From Oryzias latipes (lineage: Eukaryota; Chordata; Actinopteri; Beloniformes; Adrianichthyidae): a stretch of DNA of 64,000 nucleotides. Positions 34,670 to 47,612 of this stretch are shown here, one piece after another. Under the pieces are notes generated by a model. The model ran no database searches and was not told the DNA's origin. It was given only the letters and a program-made list of their open reading frames with translations. The stretch's first letter is position 1; the number at the start of each line of letters is the position of its first letter. The position numbers and the translations under genes were made by a program. The stretch spans positions 9,720,015 to 9,784,014 of the forward strand of contig NC_019869.2 of the NCBI RefSeq assembly GCF_002234675.1. Direction: 5' to 3'.

Positions 34670-34843
34670 CACCATTGCTTCCTGTTACAAGCACCGCCAT
34701 GTTGAAACCAGTCGACAGTGATTGGTCCGAGTCACTCTGGGACATTGTATTTATGGAAACAATGACTCTGAGCGACTCGACCCAATCACTGTCGATTGGT
34801 TTCAACATGGTGGCGCCCGTGTCAGGAAGAAATGGTTCTTCCT
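34670..34843. repeat. Fold-back inverted repeat
   Basis: Two arms of roughly 80 bp, left around 34670-34750 and right around 34760-34843, are reverse complements with few mismatches. Each contains 'ccatgttgaaacc' and 'cgacagtgattgg'. Only a few bases separate them, so the strand can form a long hairpin. No coding content. Confidence 0.85.
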
Positions 34844-35524
34844 ATTTGGAAACACGAGATGGGAGGGGTTGAGCTGTCTGTTGTATTTACAGTCAACTGG
34901 CTGCCTTGGGCACTGCACAGCGGACGCCAAACGAAGTCCCACAACATCACAAAGCTCATCAAAAGTGGAGCGTGTCATCTGGTTTTTTTGGATTTACAAC
35001 TCCTCTGTAAAATCACCAACCACAATTTCCCCAAATCGCTTCATCCGTAGCTGCTCCCATGTGTAAGGAAATTGTCGCTCCATGACATGAATAAGACATA
35101 GACGTCTCCTTTGATAGATGATGATGAGCGTTAGTACTGTGGCAGAAATCTAAATGTATCTTCTGTTAAAAAAAAAAAAAAAAAAGTATTCATTGTGTCT
35201 GTCGCCATGTTTTTGAATGAATTATCGCGTGAGATGGTTTGTGTTTATTCACATAATTATGATTTAATGGAAACACTGTATTGGGAAATTATATTTTTTG
35301 AATATTTGTAGAAGTTTGATAAAGTATTGCACATATGTGTAATAGTAACACAGCTAGTGATCTGAGACACAACAGCAAGTATGCAAGAAAAGCTGAAAAT
35401 GAATGCTTTTAACTTTAGTTGTCTAATATCCCTTTTCTTAAGGATATTCTCATCGTAACATACCAGAAACTGCCCAGAACCACTACAGATTAAGCTTGGG
35501 CCACTTAGACCCACTTTGATGAAA

Positions 35525-35998
35525 AAGTTTTTTGTCTCCTGAACATTTTTCTCAATATAAAGGACATATATAAAGAATATTGACCTTAAAATTGCATTTA
35601 TGAGTATATCTTTAATCAAATTATTGTAAATCAGGAGCAGACGCAAAAATGCCATTTGAAAAAAAAAATTTGTGATGTAAAAAATACACTGGTCTGCTCC
35701 ATTCTGATGCATTTTTGGCAACTAGATCCACGCACCTCTTTGTTTTCCTCATCCGGGCTGTTTTTGTTGCAACGGTAATGTGAGCGAGAGAGCTCTCTGT
35801 TATGGGTGACGGGAAAAGGGGACAGAGTTCCCCCCCCAACCACTCAGAGGAGAATTTCTAATGAACTACTGCCGCTCTGCAGAAACTATGTCTGTATTTT
35901 GACTAAATCAAAGTTAAAAGGCCACTGGGAATGCTTTTACAATAGATTAAAAGCTGTTTTAATAATAGATCAAAAGGTGGTTGGAGTGGAACTTTAAC
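35525..35998 (+). repeat. TTAA-end DNA element, family A, copy 7
   Basis: Landmarks 'aattgcatttatgagtatatcttt', 'gagagagctctctgttatggg' and 'actactgccgctctgcagaaactatg' are in order. It ends 'gttggagtggaactttaa'. Confidence 0.75.
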
Positions 35999-35999
35999 A

Positions 36000-37840
36000 A
36001 CTTCACTGAAACAGTTCTGGGTCACAGTCAAAGAAGTGGGGGATTTAAACCATTGAAATTATAGTCACGGGGTTCACATCTTAACCATTAGTTCTCAGCT
36101 CAGAAATGCTCCTGTGAGAACTGAGGTCTCACTTCCACTGAAACCTTCAGAAGGTAAATGGCCTAAACCACAAGGACATTAAACAATGTTGTGCACAGGA
36201 AAGTTGCTCACAGTTCCACCCCAATGATGTGAGAAAGGATAAAGTCATGCAAGAAATGAATGCTTTTATGTGATTCCTGTTTTAGGTGGAGCTGCACATG
36301 TTTAGGCGCACATTTCCACTTGTGCCTTAATTGGATAAACACAAGCACATTTTATTTTGAAATAGGCTAATTTGCAGTGATTTAGGTGTATAGAAATACT
36401 AATAAAAGATGCAAAATAAACTGAAGCTGGAACTAACTTTGTTTCATTGTTAATATTCCATGGATTCCAGAATAAATCCTTATATATTCTTTGACCACCA
36501 ACATTTCATTTAGTTAAACGTTAATTTATTTACCCTGAAAACCATAAACTGCATTCATTTACCTTCAAAATGTGAAAGTGAAATGCCACAGCGAAGGTTT
36601 GGTATTGTTTTCTCTCACATTGCTCCCTTTTATTGTCACCAGAGAAACAAGAGTCCCTGGTTTTCTCACCCACATCCTGGGTGCCAACACTTTGTTACTG
36701 TAACTCTGTGTGTGCCCACAGCGCCATCAGGCTCACTGCCAGCATCACTCTGTTATGAAAAGGGAAAACGAAGGGAGGGAGGTCACAACAGTCTCAAGGA
36801 CTTCCACCCACAGCGTCTGCATTCAGGGAAATAACATATTCTAGAGTGCTGGAGATAAACCATGATACACCATCCTGTGGTCCTGTGTGTAGTCTAAACT
36901 TCAGGAACAGACCCAACGGTTTCTCCAAATGCCCACCCAGATCATATTGCCCTGCGTGGCTGTGTGGTGTGCACTCACCAAACCCAGCAGTTGTGAGGAA
37001 ATTAACTTTTATTTCCAGGTAACACCATCAGTGATTCACTGGAGCCACAATTAGACAGCAAGTGACACATGTTTTTATCACTGTAGATGATACAGCATTT
37101 AAAAACAAGCCTGAATGTTGAGCTGTGAGTTACTGAAACAGGCGGGAAAACATGAGCTACATTTTAATCAAGAAGGAGGTCTGCAATTTTCTGTAGTGTG
37201 CCCTCTAATTTCATCAAACATTTTAAAGTTTTCTGTTGGAAAAGGTTTTAGAAAGTAAAATGATGAGAGCAAGATCGAGAAATCAAGCATGACAAATTCA
37301 ACACCTTAGCAGAGGCACACTCACTCTCTGGCTGTATTTCTCTTTTGTTTTCACAGATTTTCAACTTCACTTCCATGTGAGAAGCAGCTGTCTTAAACCA
37401 ATGAAATTCTTTGTGTCAAACCCCATCATTATTTTCCGCACGATAGGCTTAGGCGCACTTAAAAGCCTTACTTTTTTTTAAGAAACGATAGTGTGCCTTT
37501 TAATCTGGAGCGCCTCGTACAGTACATGGATTAATTCTGGTTGTTTATTGGTGTCGAAGCGACCCTTAAGAGGTCTACAATGCTCTGTCAGAATGTCAGT
37601 CTGTTTTGGTTTTTTATGAGTTGCAAACAAGTTTGGGTGTTATTGTGAATACGCTAACATGGCTAATGTGTAGAGATATCAGATTTTTTTTATATGTTGA
37701 CAAACAAAGTTGGGAGTTACAGGTATTGTGAAAATGCCAACGTGGCTAATGTATAATGTGTTACAAACAGGTTCTAGAGCTACTATGAAAGAAATCAATA
37801 AAAGTTCACTGACAAATTTATCTCAGACTTTTTGTCTCAC
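36000..37840. other. Intergenic, no gene recognised
   Basis: No repeat with defined ends and no convincing exon. Open frames are short. Confidence 0.5.
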
Positions 37841-38053
37841 TTAACCCTTTTGCTATCCTAGGCACTTTAACATTGGGAGTGGGGTCATCTAGACCCACTA
37901 GACAGTGCTCTGAACCTTTTTTCTTCAATGATTTGTGATCTTCACTGGTGTCCATGGATTACATGAAATCTTTCCACCTTTATCCACCTTTGTCATGGTA
38001 GGGAGAACACGTCAATGTAAGGGTGGGGTCATCTCAGATAGCACAAGGGTTAA
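37841..38053 (+). repeat. TTAA-end MITE, family B, copy 2
   Basis: The best-preserved copy: TTAA at 37841-37844, then CCCTTTTGCTATCC..., ending ...GATAGCACAAGGG and TTAA at 38050-38053. The TTAA duplication with matching inverted termini is the signature of piggyBac-type (or Kolobok-type) mobilisation. Confidence 0.9.
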
Positions 38054-39230
38054 TGCGCCTTATAGTTTGGTTTGTGGACATAAGTTTTGAAAAGAGACCA
38101 TTATTTGAGGGTGTGCCTTGTAAAACCAACGTTTCCTATAGTATGGAAAAGCCAGAGATAGGAAAGCTTCAAAATAATCTGATTTCCAAAAGCATAACAG
38201 ATATCATAGCAGACTTTCATTATGCCACATTCTTTATCTTTTTGAATGCTACAGTTCCAGACTTTATTTTCTTTTTGCTTATACATGAAACAAAACAGCT
38301 CAAAGGAAAGTATTTTTAGATTAGATCATGAAAGGAATGTTTGTCTCTTATGGTCAGGAGGTCACATACAGACGGTGGGGTGATGAAGGAGTACGTCCAG
38401 ATTTGTTTACAGTTTTGTGGGGCACTTTTAAAAAATTTATCACTTTGAAATTAATGTTAAAATCCAGTTTGTGTCATGTGGTGGTTCCTTTGAAGCTGCT
38501 TGCTGGCGAGTTTTGGAAGATTAAACTGTGGAAACACGAACTTTGTGTATATTAAAACTGACATTTGACATGTATTTTTTGGAAGCCTGTTTGTTGAGAT
38601 ATATTCCACTGATTGAGTTTGTTTGTTTTGCCCCTAAATTTGTAGTTAGAATGTTTACTTGTGTGATTTTTCTCTTTTGCTGCAAAGTTTTGTTGTTTGT
38701 GGTTCTTGTGAGTTTAACTTCCTGTCTGTGTTTATTACCGCATTTGTGTCTCATTGTTTGGCACAGCCTGTTGCATAAATTCTGCATGCTTATCTTTGTC
38801 TTTTTTCACTTTCTGTTGTTGCTTTGGCCTTTTCTTGTCAGTGTCTGTAAATAATTTAGTCAGCTGTATTGTAATGTCTCGTAATCATCACAACACTGCC
38901 TCCAGATTTCTGAAATTGGGTTTTACCTTCACTCATCACCAGCTTGTTTTAAATCTAATCATCAATGAGCACCTCAATTCGTTCATGACTATGTTTTTAA
39001 AACATGGAAAATCTTAACTTTACAGCTGTATGTCTGAAATTCCCCACTGAACGTAGAACGTAACATACTTCAGTCATTAAAGCTCATTTCTGAAATAACA
39101 GGGTTGCTTTCTATGTTTCCCTCCAGAACTGGAGATGACGTTTGGCAGACTACTACTGTCTGATGGTATCTACTGTACAACACAATACCGCAACTATAAC
39201 TATCATCTGCAAAAAACTATAGCTACCTGA
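38054..39230. other. Intergenic, no gene recognised
   Basis: T-rich sequence with chance open frames on both strands. No known domain. Confidence 0.45.
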
Positions 39231-40262
39231 TGCAATGTTCACACCGAACAGTATTTGCATTTCAAATTGCGTAACTCTTGTCCAAAAATGTGTTCATAAA
39301 CTTGACGCTCTAGACTCGTGTAGGAGGAGCTACAGTTTTTTTCTCATTTACAATGCATGAAAGCGACGAATGATGTTGTGAGATCAGGTTTTATTATTTT
39401 GAAGAGTTCTACAAAGGCATCTGTAATCATGTCTCCATGTCTGGGTTCATAAGATCCTTCATAGACTCTCCCAGTACGGTGAGGTTTAACATCTACTGCA
39501 GGAGCTGCGTCTTTCAGCGGTACTTCTGTCTCTCCTTTGACCTAGTTTGAAGACTTTTTGTCCTGCATTAGTCTAAGGATAGAAAAATAAAAATGAATAT
39601 CTGTCTCAATGCAAATAAGAAAAATGTCTTAGAGCTCAGGAGGTGAACAATCAGATTCTCCTCCATGTTGGTTTTGGATTCCACCTGCTGATCACATCAT
39701 CAACACATCAATGGCCAAAGCTGAGTTCCTGTTGGTTGACACCAGTTTGACACCAACGTTCAGAAATTTGAACTCTGGACAAGCCGCAATGCCTGCAATA
39801 CACCGCAATGCCTGAAACGCATTGCTGTCAGACTGCTGCGCCTCTCCCAGTGTTCAAATCGCTTCCCAGGATCCCTGATTGCACCTGTACATTGACCTAC
39901 CATTAAAACTGGACACCCCGGCATACAAAATGACAGTCGATATGAACGTAGCTCAACACTTTCTGACTGCAACCAAACATTCTGTCCATAAAATTTATTT
40001 CTGGATGGTAGAGAGACAAATTGAACCACAGGCCAACCAAGGACTAACTGGTGATGCAAGTAAAACACGTCATTGACAACGCCACCTGGGTGAATGAGAA
40101 CCTTCACCGACAGACGTCATTAAAGCAATTCATAAAAACTAACCTCAACTGTCTCCTTCTGGTGTTATTGAGCTGGAAACACAGGGAGGAGAAACTACTT
40201 CTATTGATGGTGTGTGTGATACAAACAACCTTCTGTACTGTTTTCCAGCTATAACTATAGCT
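39231..40262. repeat. Unclassified repeat-like region
   Basis: Begins 'atgttcacaccgaacag', which resembles the end of family H elements and other fish DNA transposons. The following 1 kb holds broken frames and ends near 'ttttccagctataactatag'. No transposase motif was recognised. Confidence 0.3.
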
Positions 40263-43089
40263 GTCTCCATACCACTTTGCGATACATCCCATCAGAAGGC
40301 CCTTGATTGCCCTCCTGTAGATATATAAGAGCTAGGTTTTCCTGGTAAATTACTTAAGTGATCCTAGCCATCGAGTCTGTATGTCTTGTTCAAGATAATT
40401 CCTTTGTGCTGTCAAAGCCTTTAAACTGTTGATCTTCTGTTCTTCATCGATGCCTGCGGAATGATGTTGACTCTCTCCCAGATGACTGAGGTCGTCATCT
40501 TGTCCCTAACCACGCTTCACCTCATTCAGGTCCCCATGTGACCACAACCACAGTCTTACTTTTTGGTTCCTTTCTCAAAGCTTGTAGTCATGGGTGAGGG
40601 TAAAAACATAGGAGCTATGTTGTTGGGGGAAATTCCAATTTGGTCCTTGGGGAAAGGCCAGAATAAGAGCAAGTCGTAAAATCCCCCATAGTAACCAAAC
40701 AGGAAACAATCAATTTCTCCCTGAGTGGACCACAGTGAATGAGGGTGCACCTTTTAACCAGGTGAAGTTCATCAGTAACAGCCCGCGGGACAAACTTCCT
40801 CCAAAGTGCTCAAGCCAAGTAAGCCACGTGGGTTCCCCTTACCATTTCCTGTGTTTTATGATACATTTTTGCATATTAATGCATGTGTATTTGGTAAAAA
40901 GAAGCACAAAGTTTAAAAACTGGGTCAAAGAGTCTTCCTTGAAGCAGAAACTCTGCAGAAAATTGTTTTGGATTCTAGCAAGCAGATGACAGAAGTGGAT
41001 CACGTGATGCAACACAATTGGAATATATGGGGATCTGAGGGTGGCGTGAATGTTTTGTTAATTTGAATCCACTCTATGTACTGTCCTAAAGTTGGCTGGG
41101 GTTTGAAACATGTATTGAGCTCTGGGAAAACAGCAGCTCCAAGAAAGCGCTACACCACCCTTGCGAGTTAGTTAGTTTGTGTGTGTTTGTAAGGGTGGAG
41201 GGTGAGTGGGTGTTTATCCGTTTGTGTGTCCTTCCTCCTAGCAGTACATCTTTCACAGATAGGTCATCCTACAATCGCAATTCTTATTTTGTTTGACATC
41301 TTTCATAACACTTTTGGGGAAAAAAACAAGCCCTACAACAATGCTTTGATAATTTTCTCTTGGATGCTTCAGCTGTACAGTATCAGAATGAAACTCAGTC
41401 CTTTGATGCTTTACACTACATGTGAGGGAGTCAGCTATGTTGACGCAGTCCCTCCTTTTTCCTTCTTCCAGGCTCAGAAACAGACACACAGCTGTTGTGT
41501 TGATCTTTGGACTGACGTCCTATGGGAGAAACGGGGAGTTTCCTTCCTGGGTGAACCTCTCTTTTTGTCATTCAGCAAGCTGCTCCCTTGGTTCAGAAAG
41601 AAAACAGCAAAACAGGCTTATTCCCCGCAGATAGAATGAGCACATTCACAACCAAAGTCAGGTTACTCTCATTTGAGAATGAAAAGGTCATTCATTTGTG
41701 TTATGAGAAAATAAAATAAAAAAAACGATACAGAAAATGTGTCATACTTTATTTGAATCAAAGCAGTAAAGTAGAACTTTTACTGACAAAGTTGTGACTA
41801 AACTGCGTCAAATCAGATGAGGTCAGTGTTGTCAAATGGTGACTTTACATAAAAATCCTTTGGGGTTCTTTTGGATTGTTCAGCAGGGCCCTCTTGTGGA
41901 CATATAGTAAAGAGCAGTCAATGACAGAGGCAACAACACTAAACATTACATGTTTCAATTCTCTTATAGTATTAAAAAGGTTAATAAGATGTCAGATAGA
42001 AAACAACACAGGTGCCTCATAGCTTTGGTAACGGGACCATTTTGTATTTGCACAAAAAAACAGTAGTTCTGCATCTGATTTAACTAAAAGTGGCTTTCCA
42101 CGGCCATTTGTATAGCTTCATGTTAACACAGAGTGTAGGGTGTCTATAGTAGAGCTGAATCAGGTTGGCTCATACTTTGCTTACTGAGTCAGTAAAAGCA
42201 AAGGGGGACATGGCCAGACCGACGATTCAACCTACAACTCCTTCCAGAAGACGGAAAAGAGATCCAATTTCACTGTGGCTGGGGGAAAAAGGAGGCCACC
42301 GACTGTGCTCTGGGACTCTCACTTACCACTCGAACCGTCATGCATTTGTGCATCTTTGTATGTGTGTGTGGGTGGGTGTGTGTGGTCCCTGCTGTGAAGT
42401 GTTTAATAGTTCATAAGAAGTGTGTTTACTTGGCTGAGCTGATGCCAGCTCAGCAGATGCTTCTGAAATGCTGAGAAATACAAGTTAGGAAAAGCAGGAA
42501 GCAAACCCAGAGAACGTTAATTTGTGTCTAAACAAAGTCTTACACAAGCAAAACGGACTGTAAAACAGCTTAGAGCTGGAATCATTCTATACTTGTGGGA
42601 AAAAAATCGTTTCCACTATTTGCTTTTGATTGCCCTCTCAAAATGTGAAATACATTTTATGAATGAAACCTAAAAAAATAAAACCACGTGCCCAAAGCAC
42701 TGCCCCTAGCGGCAACAACATGATATAACACTACAGACAGAACCTGCAGATGCATCCTGAAGCTGACTAGTCACAAAATAAAAAGCCAAAAGAAGCACAA
42801 AACTCTCAGTAAATCTACACATACAGTGAAAAATGACCATCCATGAAAAAAGGCCCATCTTCATTTGTCATGATTTCCTCTGTCAAGAACAAGCTTTTTT
42901 ACCAACTGCTGTTTCAGCTCTGCCCAGTAACTTCACCTCCTTTTACTGTCACAACAAATGATGTTACTGATAAATCGAAAGCTAGAAGCATCACAAGAAT
43001 GAGTCTTTTTGGAGAGAAAAAAAAGAAAAGAAAGAAAGGTGAACAGACCTGTCGTTTTTGTTTTGCTTTTGATGTCTCTGATGTTTATT
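40263..43089. other. Intergenic, no gene recognised
   Basis: The longest frame (41202-41639) shows no signal peptide, domain or similarity I know and looks like chance. A TG/GT-rich patch lies at 42358-42385. Confidence 0.5.
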
Positions 43090-43527
43090 GATTCTGTCAA
43101 GAATCACTCTAATCATCTTTTGAAGTATTGTCAAAGCATTCCTACTGTTCTTTTAATTATGATTATGCTGATTATGCAATTTTCAAAAAACATGTCGTTT
43201 TTAAGGACATAGTTTCTCCAGAGCAGCAAGAGTAAAATTTGCCTCTGAGTTGCTGAATCGTGGGACTGCTGGCACGGAGCAACCCCACCCCCCCTTCCCT
43301 TTGCGAAGTGGCGCACGGTGGTTGAGGCTAACTCAGCGTGTTTTATATGTCACAAATGAGCTCAAACAAGTTTGTCTGCTTCTGATTAACAACAATTTGA
43401 ATCAAGAAAAACTTAGAAACACAATTTTTGAGCTAAATCTTTCATTTATGTCCTCATGGTCAGAAAAATTCCTCAAGAACATGTTAGAAACACTAAAAAC
43501 ATGATTTTCAGCAGAGTGAGTCTTTGA
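43090..43527 (-). repeat. TTAA-end DNA element, family A, copy 8
   Basis: An inverted copy from 'aatcactctaatcatcttttgaag' to 'gcagagtgagtctttgag', with 'aaggacatagtttctccagagc' and 'ctgctggcacggagcaacccc' inside. Confidence 0.75.
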
Positions 43528-43644
43528 GGGTGACATGGGAGGAAACAATCTGGCCAGTTTATTAAACTTTACATGCTATTTATTGAAGGACAACAAGGCT
43601 TCACTCCATTCAACAGACATGTCAGCTTTGAAATGCTAACTATG

Positions 43645-43848
43645 GGATTTTAAATGATGCTTCATTTATTCCACAATGGAGAAATTCTTCTCTGCATTTT
43701 GACCCATCCTCTGGGGGGACCGGTGAGCTGCAGGCTGGCCACGCTGGGGGGGCGACGACTGGCTGGGGAGAGCGGGGATCAATCCGCCAACCCTTCGGTT
43801 GTTGGATGACCTGCTCTACCGCCTGAACTAAACTGCCGCCCAATTTCT
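43645..43848 (-). repeat. tRNA-derived SINE
   Basis: On the minus strand the head reads 'gggcggcagtttagttcagg' with an A-box-like TAGTTCAGGCGG and a B-box-like region 'ggattgatcccc'. The body is 'ggtgagctgcag' with 'gatgggtcaaaatgcagag', as in a common teleost SINE. The 3' module 'gaatttctccattgtggaataaat' is shared with 57600-57680 and 62840-62920. Confidence 0.7.
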
Positions 43849-44526
43849 TTCAAAAAAAACTTTAAACTGTTCCAAATATCAAACATCTTTTCTACTTTTT
43901 AGGTCTGCTAAACCCTTTTTCAGCCCCCAGAGCCATGAGAATGGTATTGACTACAAGAGAGCACTCAGAAAGTGCAGCTGCATCATTAGGCTCCACCTTT
44001 GACTTTTTAACACACATCTCAGCTCTAACAAGAACTCCTTTTTTTTCTGACTCGTGACCTAAAAGCAGCATTTAGTGATGAAGGACAAAACATTGATTTC
44101 TGTAATGATGGCTGCACCTACACCTGTGTCTATTATTAGCTGCAGGATTGTGAGAGTTCACAGGAAACAAAGAATATTATTTTAACACCATTGCAGCTAA
44201 CAGCACCATTATTCATTCAGAAAGTTTATGATACAAGGAAGTCACTTTCACAGTTTCTATGGCATGGAATATAATGACAGATATTAGCTAAAGAATTGAA
44301 GAAATAACTTGCATGTCCTGTTAAAGCCAATCTCATATAGGTTTTAAAGTTTAGGTTTCCCTAGTTTAAAGCAGTATGCTGAAATAAAAATGTCTAAGAC
44401 ACAAATGTATTTCAAACCAACAAATTATGCAAAATAAAACTTTCCAAACTGAAGTTTGGATTTTTCTAGATAACCAAGAACATAATACAGCACTGCCTCA
44501 TTTTGTTTCCTTCCTTACCTTTGATC
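43849..44526. other. Intergenic, no gene recognised
   Basis: Nothing identifiable. Confidence 0.45.
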
Positions 44527-44950
44527 CTTCTTCTTCCACTCCAATGAAAATGGTGTTTTCTGTGTTTTTAAAATGTTGTTGTGGCATTTTTCTGATGAAG
44601 GACAACTTATGTAAAGAAAATTAAGTGTAACCCTTGTGCTATCCTAGGCACTTTAACGTTGAGATTTGGGTCATCTAGACCCACTAGACAGTGCTCTGAA
44701 CCTTTTTCCTTCAATGATTTGTGATCTTCACTGGTGTCCATGGATTACATGAAATCTTTCCATCTTTATCCACCTTTGTCATGTGGTAGGGAGAACACGT
44801 CAATGTAAGGGTGGGGTCACCTAAGATAGCACAAGGGTTAAAGTTGCATTTCTGAGTATTTATCTTTTCAAATTGTGAAACAGGAGTAGACAAAAAAAAT
44901 GCCTTTTGGTAAAGATTGAATTTGTAACATAATACAGACGTGCGCTCCCT
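44527..44950 (+). repeat. Family A copy 9, interrupted by a family B MITE
   Basis: The left part (44533-44626, 'ccactccaatgaaaatggtg' onward) and the continuation (44842-44950, 'agttgcatttctgagtatt') join exactly as in uninterrupted copies once the family B insert is removed. The right half is lost against a SINE. Confidence 0.85.
44627..44841 (+). repeat. TTAA-end MITE, family B, copy 3 (nested)
   Basis: Terminal inverted repeats CCCTTGTGCTATC and GATAGCACAAGGG, flanked by GTAA (44627-44630) and TTAA (44838-44841). It sits inside a family A copy and so is younger than that insertion. Confidence 0.9.
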
Positions 44951-45079
44951 TGTGGCTACATAGCAGTAGCGCAAAGGGTTCTGCAAGGACCCACACTGGA
45001 TAAAGCTCATGGCATCCCCAGGGAATCAAACCCTGTATTTCCAACGTGCCATTCCTGCCGACTGAGCCATCCGGCCACT
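44951..45079 (-). repeat. tRNA-headed SINE
   Basis: On the minus strand the head begins 'gtggccggatggctcagtcgg'. TGGCTCAGTCGG (45059-45070) fits the pol III A box, and GGTTTGATTCCC (45021-45032) fits the B box at tRNA spacing. The body 'gtgggtccttgcagaaccct' follows. Too decayed in the stem arms to be a working tRNA gene. Confidence 0.75.
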
Positions 45080-46289
45080 AACTAAACAAAAAAATCTTAA
45101 ATACATTGCAATTTGTTAAATGTCTGTAGTTTATAATGTGTTTACCAAAACATAATCAAAGCAGGAAGTATGAAATATTGTAAAATTTACGGAGGAGAAT
45201 AAATACTAATTTTCTTCTACTCTGTCCTTTTTTGAGTATTTTTTCCAATAAATGTAACAATTTTTTTGTATGTTTGAAAATAAAAGGAAATCAATCGATC
45301 AATAAATCAAGACTGTATACAACATTGGACAGTTTTAGTTATTAATGCAAGAGACCTAAATTAATAAATATACACATGGTACAATAAAGGTCTTTTTAAA
45401 ATCCATTTGATTTCCTTTGAACTTGCTTAACAGCGTTTTTTTTGCTGGTTTATTTGATGAAGAAGAAAAAAAGTACCTTTTAAAAACATAAGACGTTACT
45501 CTTTTCGATTGTTACAGATTGTTGCAGAACCTTTGACAGCTATTGAGAACATAGTTTTTAAATAAATGAAGCCCACCTGTAAACTGGAGGGTCTTAAACA
45601 AGTTTGTTGAGATGCCTTACCAACCCTGAGGAGGAAGTGCTGCAGAAAGGCAGAGCATTCAAAATAAAAGTCCGTCTGGATTGTAAGGGAGCCTTGCAGT
45701 ATCAGTGGTTGTTGATGTGCTTGGCTGTGGGTGTTATTTTCATCCAAAGTTCAAGGGCATGCCTCCTCTTCCTTGGCTCTGATTGCAGCAGAAATCCCTG
45801 CTCTCACTCACACACACTCTCTCACACACATACACAGACATCCAAAAACATTCTGCTTTGGTAAAGAAGCAGCAAATTACACCTTAATTAGATAGGAATT
45901 GGAAACTTCCATGCTTTAAGTGATGAGGTGAAAATGTCATTTTGGTTCATGTATTTGTTGGCTGACATGAAAACCAGCTAATTAGTCACTCTATGGGTGT
46001 TCCCTGTCAATAAGAGCGGGCTGATGTTTGAACACGTGCCACCACAGAGGCATTGATTAAGTCTGATTTACTTCTGATCCTTGACTGACACTGATTCACT
46101 TTCTGTGAATCCTGGTAAACTGCTTTTAGCACTGACATGTGATTTCAGTTGGATTTTTTTGTACTGTAGTGTCTTTAATCTAACTAAATATGAACTTTTT
46201 TGGTTTCAGCACTGTTTGACTGTCCAACTCATATCTCATGACAACCGTTTATCCAAGAACTTCCTGAGGAATTCCTCCCAGATTGTTCA
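45080..46289. other. Intergenic, no gene recognised
   Basis: AT-rich, with CA runs near 45805-45840. Around 45900-46050 there is a stretch with 'agctaattagtcac'-type homeodomain-like motifs. Function unknown. Confidence 0.4.
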
Positions 46290-46990
46290 GACCACATCAT
46301 GGTTGTGATCCATCTGATCCAAAAGTCAAAAGAAAACAGAAGTGACCTTGCTGTCCTCTGGCTGGACCTGATGCGCACAGATTTATACAATACAAGCTTG
46401 TGGCAACAGCTTTATCACTGTTGTGTTCTAGAAAACCCCACTGAACTTCTCTGGGCTTGCCAAAGCAGTTTCACCCATACATTCACGGCTGGGTTAACAG
46501 CATTTGCAAAAAAAATGCCTGACAGAAGGAATTCACACAGGTTGCACTCCGTCTGTGATGCTGTCTGCTTTTGCAAGGAGAGTGCTGGTCAGGAGTGGGA
46601 TATCGATGCCCCCTGGTCCAAATCCAGCACTTCTCAACCTCAGATCCAAACCTGCATTCACAATCTGACTGTCACAGACGCAAGGTGGCTCCTTTGAGGG
46701 AAGATAAGGATTATGACAGTCATTTCGTCTAAGTCCAGACTCCTGGTCTTGAGGAAAGGGGAACTGGAGGACGACCAGCATTTCAACTTGGATAGGATCC
46801 TCACTTAAGCAGTGACAGAAAAGTCAGTGAAGATAGAGTCTCAGTAAAATGTTTGACAGAACCTCGAAGGCAGCCCTCCCTGGTTGTCAGCACATCAAGT
46901 GTTCTGGGAGAATTCAAGGCATAGATTTATCTGCATCTGCACAGAATCCTATGGTCACAGCTGATTTGAACCAAACATCCGCCTTTGAAG
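46290..46990 (+). pseudogene. Fossil non-LTR reverse transcriptase
   Basis: Fragments in one direction resemble a fish LINE reverse transcriptase: DLAVLWLDLM near 46340 (the palm-domain 'LAVLWLDL' block), LTVTDARWLL near 46663, and SKSRLLVLRKGELEDDQHF near 46730. Stops and frameshifts separate them, and no catalytic FxDD remains. The original 5' end and tail cannot be placed. Confidence 0.65.
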
Positions 46991-47170
46991 ACTGCAAGTC
47001 TAGCAACATGATCAAAGTAACTTGAGAGAAGTTTTGTGTTCCTAGTGTTTTATGAGAGAATTTCACTCTCCGTGGAAGATAAATATGTTAAACAATAAAG
47101 ATCTTGACACTTTATGGAAACAGTTATTGAAAGATCCTCATAAACATCTTATGACTCAAATTTTCACATG

Positions 47171-47612
47171 AAAGCCCCTCTCCGATCATCTTCTGATCTA
47201 TTTTGGGAGCTTTCCCAGTGTGGTCTTTTAATTACAATCATGCCATTTTTAGCCAAAATTTATAAACCAGTGTTGTTTTCTAAGATATAGTTCAGTTGAA
47301 ATTCATTAGACAGTTCATTAGAAATTCACCTCTGAGTTTTGGGCGGGACTGTTGGCAAGTAAGAACTCTGATTCCCTTTCTGCTCCCCGGCAGTTTGTGG
47401 CCCACCCAGCGTATTTTCTAAGTCACCTACGATCTTTTTCAAACAGAATTTTTTTCCTCTGCTCTTGATTGACAATGACTAAAATAAAGAAACACTTGGA
47501 AATACAATTTTGAGTCTAATTTTTGCTACTTATGTCCTCCACGACAAAAATGCTACAAAAAATGTTTAAGAAACCAAAATCACAATTTTTATCAGAGCGG
47601 ATTTTTAATAAA
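47171..47612 (-). repeat. TTAA-end DNA element, family A, copy 10
   Basis: An inverted copy from 'gcccctctccgatcatcttctg' to 'tatcagagcggatttttaa', with a small internal duplication of 'attcattaga' near 47296-47320. Confidence 0.75.

Noticed and set aside
39760..40107. 115-codon frame on the minus strand
   Set aside because: Lies in a repeat-like region and resembles no known protein.
41202..41639. 145-codon frame on the plus strand
   Set aside because: No signal, domain, codon bias or neighbouring exon supports it.
45021..45079. tRNA gene on the minus strand
   Set aside because: A and B boxes are present, but the acceptor and anticodon stems do not pair convincingly and a SINE body follows.
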